The translations under genes were made by a program, and so were the position numbers. This document shows positions 56,951 to 64,000 of a DNA stretch of 64,000 nucleotides, piece after piece (the first letter of the stretch is position 1; each line of letters begins with the position of its first letter). This DNA is from Xenopus tropicalis. Its lineage: Eukaryota; Chordata; Amphibia; Anura; Pipidae. Under the pieces are notes generated by a model that was given only the letters and a program-made list of their open reading frames with translations, ran no database searches and was not told where the DNA came from. The stretch lies in NCBI RefSeq assembly GCF_000004195.4, contig NC_030684.2, positions 65,221,892-65,285,891 of the forward strand. Reading direction: 5' to 3'.

Positions 56951-57982
56951 CATTTTACAGCTATATCAACCAGTTACCTGGTTAGCACGAGCCTCTAATA
57001 TACTCCAGAACAGTGTGAAGTAAAGGATGCAATAGCTTGCAGTCCACAGGATGGGAAGAAATCCCTGGTGTAGGAGGTCACCACTAGGTTTATTACAACC
57101 CAGAAAACAGCACTTCAGACTTTACAAAAGTAATATAATCCAACACATAACCATTTTTTATATCGGGATCGTCATATGAATATATCATAAATGATGAATC
57201 ACATTCTACAACCAGTCATTAGAAGTCTACATAGCATTCCGTTAATAAAAGATGTGTTACCTGTTCTTTCATATGGAAATAGTGCTGTGTCCTTGATCAG
57301 CAACAGCTGGATAATTGCAGGATATTAATTTCTTGTGTATCTATTCAGCAGACATACGCTGTAATAGTTTCAAGATGACTACCCTGATTGTAAAAAGAAA
57401 TCACATAGTCAATAATAATAAATATTATAGGGCAATAGCATTTGTTATAGTGAATCCTAAATTAAAGCCATAATATTTGTATACTAAATATTGTAAATAC
57501 ATTGGCAAAAACAATTTGATAGCTAATTAATGTAAAACAGTGACATCTCAAAAATGATTTTGTTAAGGGATGATAACATCAAACTAATCATTTTTTAGTA
57601 AAGGTAACAATTATATAAATAACTAAGAGAGAAATGTATAATCTCTAGAGTAGATTATTAGGGAATTAGGGATAGCTTTAAAATATTGATTTTGGACTTT
57701 TTCTTATCTCACATTCATTAGCACTGGATAAAGTTAAGGCAGCCTAATCTCATTTGATCTTAGATCATTGGAGGAGGGATTTGGGAGAAATCTGCTGTGC
57801 TGTACACATAATGTACTCTTAATGGACCATCTGTAGACCACAGGGACCAAAAATACTAGGGTGTTAGAAAAAGAGGAAACATTGAAAACCCAGTTTTTTT
57901 TTAGTGTATTCATTTTACACCACTAAAATGCACACAACACAATGCAAGTGTTTTTAGTATAATATAGAAAATTATTTATAAT
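56951..57982. other. unique AT-rich stretch
   Basis: Nothing recognised. Confidence 0.4.
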
Positions 57983-58301
57983 ACAGGTATGGAACCTGTT
58001 ATCCAGTATGCTTGGGACCCAGGGTTTTCCGGATAAGGGGTCTTTCCGTAATTTGGATCTCCATAACCTAAGCCTACTAAAAATAATTTAAATATTGAAT
58101 AAACCCAATAGGCTTGTTTTGCCTCCAATAAGGATTAATTATATTTTAGCTGGGATCAAGTACATGGTACTGGTTTATATTTACAGAGAAAAAGGAAATC
58201 ATTTTTAAAAATTAGAATAATTTGCTTATAATGGAGATGGCCTTTCCATAATTCAGAACTTTCTTGATAACGGGTTTCCGGATAAGGAATCACATACCTG
58301 T
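57983..58301. mobile_element. ACAGGTATGG palindromic MITE, full length (319 bp)
   Basis: It starts ACAGGTATGGAACCTGTTAT and ends ATAAGGAATCACATACCTGT. Internal order: GGTCTTTCCGTAATTTGGAT, ATAAACCCAATAGGCTTGTT, CAATAAGGATTAATTATA, GAGAAAAAGGAAATCA and GGAGATGGCCTTTCCATAAT. It is a reference copy for the others at 27262, 59792, 61765, 61984 and 63755. Confidence 0.85.
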
Positions 58302-58835
58302 ACTTAAAAAAGTCATGTTATTTGGCCCAGTATAAAATAATTATAAAGTAAATAATTTGTACTTGTTAAAATGATTAAGACTGCTTTAATCATGTACTAT
58401 TTGTGGCCCAATATTCAGAACCAAAGCAGATCATCAGCAGATCAGATACATAGATAACCAGTTCTGTTAAATTCTACATAAGTGATTCATATAACATACA
58501 GTTGTCTCGAGCAGTTGTTACCTTTCTAAAATTCCTCATGCTTCTATTTATCTGTCATGGTTTGTTCATTCTGGAGTGGAACATGTTTGCTGTATAAAGA
58601 GGTGCAATTTAACATTTGGCACAACTTTGCCATGTTGTTGCAATATGCCATTTCTTTCTTCAACACTATGTACAGCAGAGCACAAATAGTTATATGCATT
58701 CAATTGGTTAGCCCCAATAATCATATATTGTGAATTCATGAGCACTGAGAGGTGTCTGTCTCCTGAAGGCTCAGCTGAAAATGGAGTAGGCATTAAACAA
58801 GCAATATTGAAACAGGCCCAATAAGTAGAGTCTTA
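58302..58835. other. unique stretch
   Basis: Nothing recognised. Confidence 0.4.
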
Positions 58836-58929
58836 GGCTAATGTCAGACCAGGCCGATGGCGATATTTTTGGCAAGCATTTTTTCCGCTTGCCTAAAATA
58901 TACACCATACGCTCAGTGTGGCTTTAGCC
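58836..58929. mobile_element. short 'GGCTAATGTCAGAC' palindromic MITE
   Basis: GGCTAATGTCAGACCAGGC at the left pairs loosely with CAGTGTGGCTTTAGCC at the right. TTA flanks both ends (58833-58835 and 58930-58932). An inner pair, GGCAAGCATTTTTTCCGCTTGCC, forms a stem. 94 bp. Confidence 0.65.
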
Positions 58930-58932
58930 TTA

Positions 58933-59791
58933 GAGGTACATTTAATGAGGATTTAATTAGCTGCTTTTGGAGCCCAGACATGGCAAAAAATCTGTATCAG
59001 CTAAAAACATTTGCTGATCCCTAATTACATAGTACGAGATGCTCACAGAACATGAGATACATATTACACATAGTGAGGAACTGCAGCTTGAACTCTAACT
59101 TGAAATGTATTTTGGTTGAATCTAACACGGGAAGGCAATTCTATTTCAAGATGTTGCCGAACACAAAGCCTTGAAGGAAAGTTCATTTATGATAATTCTG
59201 AATTCTTTATTTCCAAAGTCTTTGAACTAACTCCATTGTAGCCTATGTCCAGCAACTTCAGGCTTATTTTAATGTATTAAATATCTTCTTGTACTTTATT
59301 TTTCAGTTTCTCTCTATAGTGCTGATTTAATTCCGTTAATACAAAAGCTTTTTTCAGGATCATTAGATAACAGACCTTTCAGTCCTTTCAGGAGCAAAGG
59401 GCCCAACGTATAATGAGATCTGCTGGGAGTTTCTTCATATTTTCACATGCAACAGATGTAAAAAAGGACTAACCAAAGGGAAAAAATCAATTTGCTTAGC
59501 TTGGACCAAATCACTGTGAACCCATTACAGAAATCCCAAGCATTCACCTGCTATCTACCACTTAGAGGCTGCAGTTATCTTTACGTCTGAAAATGTATGA
59601 TCCTCATTTCATATGTATGGGCCTATTTATAAAGATGTGCAAAAGAAAAATAGTGTATACTTACATTATGCTTTGCCACATAATGCTATCTAAATGCCAG
59701 ATATTGTATGTATGTATAACGTTATTTACAGAGCTCTACAATGTAACAATATATACAATTACACACAGGGAGGAGAAATGTCCTAATAAAT
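58933..59791. other. unique stretch; 59100-59440 possibly conserved
   Basis: The part at 59110-59440 lacks repeats and has higher complexity (GAAAGTTCATTTATGATAA, CATTAGATAACAGACC, GGGCCCAACGTATAATGAG). A regulatory role is possible but unproven. Confidence 0.28.
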
Positions 59792-60089
59792 ACAGGTATA
59801 GGACCCGTTATCCAGAATGCTTAGGACCAAGGGATCTCCATATCTTAAATCTACCAAAAAAAAATCAATAAAACATTAATTAAACCCAATAGGATTATTT
59901 TGCATCCAATAAGGATTAATTATATATTAGCTGGGATCAAATACAAGCTGTTTTATTATTACAGAGAAAAACGAAATCAATTTTAAAAATCTAAATTATA
60001 TGATTAAAATGGATTCTATGGGAGACAGGCTTTCCATAACTTGGATCTTTCTGGATAATGGGTTTCCGGATACGGGATCCCATACCTGT
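59792..60089. mobile_element. ACAGGTATAGG palindromic MITE, 298 bp
   Basis: It starts ACAGGTATAGGACCCGTTAT and ends TACGGGATCCCATACCTGT, with the family interior (TAAACCCAATAGGATTATTT, AGCTGGGATCAAATACAAGC). It lies directly 3' of the Penelope element's tail. Confidence 0.85.
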
Positions 60090-60099
60090 ACAATAAATA

Positions 60100-60486
60100 A
60101 GTTGAAAACCAGCATAGAAAACAGTATCTAGTAGAATTAAGTCTAAAACAACTGGACTTTTCTGAGTTTTTCTTGAAAATGTTTCACCACTCATCCGAGT
60201 GGCTTCTTCAGTTCAAATGACTGGTAGGGAATTCCCCGGTATTTAAACTCTTGATGGTAGTACAGTCACAGACATCCAATCACAATGGTTCCATTGAACT
60301 TGTTAGCTCAAACTGACAGGTGTAAGAAGGTATGATCCAGTCACAATGGTACCAAGATTCTCATTGATGAAGGTGTTAATCCTTCAAAGTACATGACTGG
60401 AAGTGTGAACTGTTGTGAAACTGCCGGGGTAAGGATGTCAATGCGCCATTGTATGTTGGTGACAAGCGGTGTCTCAGGCCCCATCC
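60100..60486 (-). mobile_element. Penelope-like element 3' tail
   Basis: This is the untranslated part downstream of the coding frame. It is homologous to 42838-43022 over 60240-60395. It also contains a hammerhead-like motif at 60181-60211. The boundary with flanking DNA lies somewhere between 60090 and 60180. Confidence 0.7.
60181..60211 (-). ncRNA. hammerhead-like motif in the Penelope tail
   Basis: On the minus strand CTGAAGAA (60211-60204) is followed by a 7-bp stem GCCACTC/GAGTGGT with loop GGAT, then GAAAC (60185-60181). A GTC lies further on at about 60152. The layout follows a hammerhead core (CUGAUGA, stem II, GAAA), but the first box has A for the invariant U. Self-cleavage is therefore doubtful. 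Penelope-like elements are known to carry such motifs. Confidence 0.45.
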
Positions 60487-61446
60487 TCAGTTCAGGGATT
60501 GTTTTTCCAGGTTGGCATAAATGGCCTCTTTCACACCTCTTTCAAACCATCTGTCCTCACGGTCCAAAATATGCACGTTACCGTCCTCAAAAGAGTGACC
60601 TTTTTCTTTGAGGTGTAGATAGACCGCTGAGTCTTGTCCTGAGGAGTTTGCCCGCCTATGTTGGGCCATTCTCTTACAGAGAGGTTGTTTTGTCTCCCCA
60701 ATGTATAAGTCTGAGCACTCTTCACTACACTGGACAGCATAGACCACATTACTTTTCATGTGCTTGGGTGTTGGGTCTTTCGGGTGCACCAGCTTTTGTC
60801 TCAGGGTGTTGCTGGGTTTGAAAAACACAGGAATGCGATGTTTGTTGAAAATTCGCCTAAGCTTTTCCGATGTTCCAGCAACATATGGGATTACTATGTT
60901 GTTTCGCCTGCTGTGTTCCTCCCTTTTGTTTGTAGGTCTGGTCTTTCTGTTGGTCTTTGATTTGGTTTTGATGAAGGCCCAGTCTGGGTACCCACAAGTT
61001 TTCAGAGCTCCTTTTAGATGTTTATATTCTTTCTCCTTAGCCTCTGCATTGGATGCCACAGTTTCAGCCCGATGATGTAGAGTCCTAATTACACCCAGTT
61101 TATGTTCCAAAGGGTAGTGGGAATCAAACAGCAAGTACTGGTCTGTGTGGGTGGGTTTCCTGTATACTTCAATATCCAGGTCCCTCCCCTCTTTGATAAC
61201 TATAGCACAGTCCAAAAAAGCCAGTTTGCTGTCTTTCACATCTTCCCTTGTGAACGTGATGTTTTTGTCCAACGAGTTTATGTGTTTGGTGAAGGCTGGA
61301 ACCTCGCGTTCTTTAATTTTGACCCAGGTGTCATCCACATATCTGAACCAATGACTTGGTGTTGTTCCCTTGAAGGTGTCCAGGGCTTTCTTTTCCACTT
61401 CTTCCATGTAAAGGTTCGCTACAATTGGAGACACAGGCGAAAACAA
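60487..61446 (-). CDS. Penelope-like reverse transcriptase / GIY-YIG endonuclease, 5'-truncated
   Basis: The frame is open for about 319 codons. It starts inside the reverse transcriptase: residues 3-16 (SPVSPIVANLYMEE) are RT motif B and residues 36-39 (YVDD) the catalytic motif C. A basic linker follows (about 160-185). The C-terminal GIY-YIG endonuclease has VVYAVQC at 234-240, LYIGET at 247-252, a conserved arginine region KRM near 258-260 and RGVKEAIYANLE at 302-313 with the usual catalytic glutamate. The first codon is TTG, not a real start; the upstream RT part is missing. In the full element this protein makes DNA from its RNA at nicked target sites. With no stops over 960 bp the copy seems fairly young, but truncation makes it inactive alone. 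Confidence 0.9.
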   Translation of the reverse strand: MFSPVSPIVANLYMEEVEKKALDTFKGTTPSHWFRYVDDTWVKIKEREVPAFTKHINSLDKNITFTREDVKDSKLAFLDCAIVIKEGRDLDIEVYRKPTHTDQYLLFDSHYPLEHKLGVIRTLHHRAETVASNAEAKEKEYKHLKGALKTCGYPDWAFIKTKSKTNRKTRPTNKREEHSRRNNIVIPYVAGTSEKLRRIFNKHRIPVFFKPSNTLRQKLVHPKDPTPKHMKSNVVYAVQCSEECSDLYIGETKQPLCKRMAQHRRANSSGQDSAVYLHLKEKGHSFEDGNVHILDREDRWFERGVKEAIYANLEKQSLN

Positions 61447-61447
61447 C

Positions 61448-61764
61448 TGACACTTGATATGTTAAAACTGTGTTCTAGTTCTTTTACATGGATAATTTCA
61501 GGGATTGCAAGATATAAATTCAGGCCTAATGAGAAATACCCAGCTTTATAATAAGTAATTTATAATTTATAGTTTGTGGAATTAAAATTACAATTATATA
61601 TACAGTGAATTAGAATGCAAAAAAATAACCAGTGGTTTATTTTACTGATACCAGGTTTGTTTTTTTTATTGCTTCAACCTTCAACACTACTTGGTGAGTA
61701 GTACAGATGTAGTACAGATGTAGTACAGAACATGGGGTAAATCCTTTGCAAAACTTGTTTCTGT
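61448..61764. other. unique stretch at the truncated Penelope 5' side
   Basis: Coding similarity stops abruptly at about 61440-61448, as expected for a truncated insertion. A 12-bp unit GTAGTACAGATG is repeated at 61697-61732. Confidence 0.5.
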
Positions 61765-61945
61765 ACAGGTATAGGATCCGTTATCCAGAAACCCATTATC
61801 CAGAAAGTTCTAAATTACGGAAAGGCAATCTCCCACAGTCTCCATTTTAAACAAATTATTCAAATTTTTAGAAATTATTTCCTTTTTCTCTGTAGTAATA
61901 AAACAGTACCTTATACTAGATCCCCACTAAGATAAGCTTTTTTTT
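61765..61945. mobile_element. ACAGGTATAGGATCC MITE, left two-thirds
   Basis: ACAGGTATAGGATCCGTTAT, TAAATTACGGAAAGGCAATC and CCCCACTAAGATAAGC match the family. The right third is missing after a poly-T run. Confidence 0.75.
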
Positions 61946-62019
61946 TACTTCTTTTTTAACCTTCATGACCCTGGAATGATGGTACAGGTATGGGATCCAT
62001 TATCCGGAAACCCGTTATC

Positions 62020-62442
62020 AGGGGCCCTAGGTAACCCAGTCGACCACCTCGCCCCTGCACCTGCGCTATCGCATTGCACCCCCATGCGTTCATAGTTCAT
62101 TGCCCCCACCGCGTAATGACAAGCGGTGGGGGCAATGAAAATGGAGCACAGACTAGGGGACAGATTTACTAAGACACAAACAATCCGAGTGTATTGTCGC
62201 CAAACATTTTGTCGCTTTGTCGTGACTTTCGGATCACCAATACAATATTATCATGACTAATACGTTTTTTTCGTAAGTATTTGCATGATATTTGCAATCC
62301 GAATTTATCCCATTCGGGATTCGAACTTGTGATTTCATGAATCTGCCTCTAGGAGTAGACAAGAGAGGCTCCAGCCTGGCACCCCCCAATTGCTGCACCC
62401 TAGGCAGCTGCCTCTTCTGCCTACCCCTAGTTCCGGCCCTGT
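62020..62442. mobile_element. hAT-like element (CAGGGGCC type), 423 bp
   Basis: The left end AGGGGCCCTAGGTAACC and the right end CCCCTAGTTCCGGCCCTGT are inverted relatives. CCGTTATC is duplicated exactly at 62012-62019 and 62443-62450, an 8-bp hAT-type duplication. The right part GCACCCTAGGCAGCTGCCTC matches 6907-6952. Another MITE sits inside it. Confidence 0.75.
62156..62348. mobile_element. Harbinger-type MITE nested in the hAT-like element
   Basis: GGGGACAGATTTACTAAGAC at the left and TTTCATGAATCTGCCT at the right are ends, with CTA on both sides (62153-62155 and 62349-62351). The interior shares CACCAATACAATATTATCAT and CCCATTCGGGATTCGAAC with 44410-44699. Confidence 0.75.
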
Positions 62443-62741
62443 CCGTTATCCAGAAAGCTCCAAATTGCAGAAAGCCTGTCTCCCAAAGACTCCATTTTAA
62501 TTAAACTCTGATTTTTAAAATGTATTTCCTTTTACTCTGTAGTAATAAAACAGGACCTTCTATTTGATCCCAACTAAGATATAATTAATCCGTATTGGAT
62601 GCAAAACAGTCCTATTGGGATGAATTAATGTTTTATAGTTTTTTTTGTAGACATAAAGTATGGAGATCCAAATTACGGAAAGACCCCTTATCCAAAATAC
62701 CTTTAGTCCCGAGCATTCTGGATAATGGGTCCTATACCTGT

Positions 62742-62829
62742 ACTTTTTAGGCACTTACAGTTTTATGGTGGCTAGCAGGCTGAGTATATGAAGAGCATAT
62801 GTGGGGCTACACACTGTATAGTTGCCTTC
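62742..62829. other. short unique stretch
   Basis: Nothing recognised. Confidence 0.4.
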
Positions 62830-63030
62830 CTGTTAAACGGCAGAAAATTCAAGAAACGTGTTTATTGCATGACTTTTTTTTTTACCCGCGTTTTTTTTTG
62901 TTGTTGCCCATGTTATTTTTTTGACACGACTGTTCCTATTTTGATGCAACCCCAAAATTTTTTTGACACGTGACAAATTTTTCCACAGCAAATTTTTCAC
63001 TGAAGTTTCGCAAAACGATTTTTCTAGTTT
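62830..63030. repeat. hAT MITE fragment (TAGTGATGAG family interior)
   Basis: AACGGCAGAAAATTCAAGAA, 'TTGCATGACTTTTTTTTTTACCCGCG', TTTTTGACACGTGACAAATT and GAAGTTTCGCAAAACGA match the interior and right arm of the family. Both termini are missing. Confidence 0.6.
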
Positions 63031-63754
63031 TTTGCACTTGTAATCAAACTAATCAGTTACAAACAGTTTAATAACCAATGATGATCAATTCTCCCCGGAA
63101 ATGCTTGCCTACTCCACTGGAGTGATTGGGCCCACCTGTCATGCCAAGTACAGGCATAAGTAGGCCTCACTCTAAACTCCTACCTCAGGGGACCATTACC
63201 CAAGGAAGTTAAATCAAACACCATTACACCAGGGGGTACTAGCCCATTCCCACTCTAGTAATCATTTCCCCGCCAACCCCCAAGCTGTCACTTACCCAAA
63301 ACCCCATCAGGAGAAGCCAAACTCCCAAACACCAACCAATTCCCCTTCCCTCTTAACGAACCATTTCAGGGCAGGTGGGGTGCTGTTTTCCACACTGACA
63401 ATCATGCACTGAGCCAATCCTGCTGTGGTCTCCTGGCAACCCATGGAGCTCATTCCCCTCCTCCCCACTTTGGCCTCAGTCTGACCCTTCTGCCTTCCTG
63501 GCCCTTTCAAGGCTACCCTTCTTTAAACCCTCCGGGTCCAGGTAGCCCCATTCAAGTTTGTGATTTTTAAAATAAAAATAAAATAAAACTTGAAATACTT
63601 GAATTCAATGTTGATAAATTTGCCCCCTATAGTTAAACAACCCCAGTTATAACTGTAGAAAGACCATAAATAGCAATTGATCATGTTTTTCTCCTTCTCT
63701 CTTGTTTAAGTTATCGCAAACTAGGAAAGCAAAAAGTAACCTTGTAGCTACTTG
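63031..63754. other. C-rich unique stretch
   Basis: A GC-richer, C-biased region (63100-63545) has many CC-dinucleotide runs but no coherent frame; the longest is 67 codons on the minus strand. It might be a repeat of unknown family. Confidence 0.35.
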
Positions 63755-64000
63755 CATATGGAAACCCGTTATCCAAAAAGTTCCAAATTACGGAAAGGCC
63801 CTCTGCCTCTTTAAAAAAATTATTCTAATTTTTACAAATGATTTCCTTTTTCTCTGTAATATTAAAACAGTGCCTTGTACTTGATCCCAACTAAGATATA
63901 CTGTAGTTAAGCCTTATTGGATGCAAAACAATCCTATTGGGTTTCTTTAATGTTTAAATTATTTTTTAGTAACCTTAAGCATGGAGGTCCAAACTACTGA
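63755..64000. mobile_element. ACAGGTATGGGATCC MITE, runs off the window end
   Basis: GGAAACCCGTTATCCAAAAA, AAATTACGGAAAGGCCCTCT, TTGATCCCAACTAAGATATA and CAAAACAATCCTATTGGGTT match the family. Its right terminus lies beyond 64000. Confidence 0.8.

Larger units (their letters stand above)
61984..62741. mobile_element. ACAGGTATGGGATCC MITE split by a hAT-like insertion
   Basis: The left part (ACAGGTATGGGATCCATTAT to CCGTTATC at 62019) and the right part (CCGTTATCCAGAAAGCTCCA to TCCTATACCTGT) are one MITE, about 320 bp without the insert. The insert sits between duplicated CCGTTATC octamers. Confidence 0.8.

Noticed and set aside
60393..60486. Possible separate small gene at the Penelope 3' side
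   Set aside because: It is the untranslated tail of the Penelope element; the plus-strand frame of 72 codons is antisense.
61102..61551. 149-codon plus-strand frame
   Set aside because: Antisense to the Penelope RT/endonuclease frame; no domain of its own.
1..64000. tRNA, rRNA, snRNA and 7SK-like genes
   Set aside because: I looked for characteristic box or stem motifs by eye on both strands and saw none. A covariance search would be needed to exclude diverged copies.

Overview
The window reads as vertebrate, AT-rich, intergenic or intronic DNA from a clawed frog (genus Xenopus; X. tropicalis and X. laevis cannot be separated by eye). The assignment rests on recognising several repeat families typical of Xenopus genomes: palindromic MITEs that start TAGTGATGAGCGAAT, ACAGGTATGGGATCC or GGGGCAGATTTA, TTAA-flanked T2/Kolobok-type MITEs, Tc1 MITEs, Penelope-like elements and chromovirus LTRs. 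No complete host protein-coding gene, tRNA, rRNA or snRNA was found. The longest reading frame that makes biological sense, about 319 codons on the minus strand at 60487-61446, is the 3' part of a Penelope-like reverse transcriptase/GIY-YIG endonuclease.

Layout. 1-8.3 kb: sparse unique DNA with hAT, T2/Kolobok and Harbinger-type MITEs. 8.3-13 kb: mostly unique sequence, a retroelement terminal fragment (9.35-10.15 kb) and two candidate conserved noncoding blocks (11.6 and 12.2 kb). 13.8-18.4 kb: LINE/SINE-tail fragments, a T2 MITE, and a MITE split by an LTR. 18.8-22.5 kb: relatively unique, with candidate conserved blocks and a second copy of the split MITE. 22.7-27.5 kb: a run of palindromic MITEs and a second retroelement end. 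28.0-28.3 kb: a possible minus-strand host exon with a strong 3' splice signal. 28.3-38 kb: mostly unique, with two candidate regulatory blocks near 34.2 and 37.3-37.9 kb. 38.4-42.2 kb: a decayed Ty3/gypsy chromovirus (integrase, chromodomain, LTR) and a second related LTR holding a hAT MITE. 42.8-50.7 kb: Penelope tail fragments, hAT and Harbinger-type MITEs, and a chromoviral RNase H relic. 51-64 kb: a young Tc1 MITE, a hAT MITE with an internal minisatellite, the Penelope element, and three MITEs nested inside each other near 62 kb.

The genes do not form a pathway or operon. The main content is the insertion history, readable from target-site duplications (8 bp for hAT, 3 bp for Harbinger type, TTAA for T2/Kolobok, TA for Tc1) and from elements interrupting one another. 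Blocks with little recognisable repeat and clustered homeodomain, FOX or SOX-like motifs are flagged as possible developmental enhancers, but this is inference: no alignment could be run. MITE superfamily names rest on target-site duplications and terminal repeats; exact Repbase family names are not given. I saw no clearly new biological system. The best leads are the Penelope element with hammerhead-like tails, the minisatellite-bearing hAT MITE, the possible exon, and the candidate conserved blocks.
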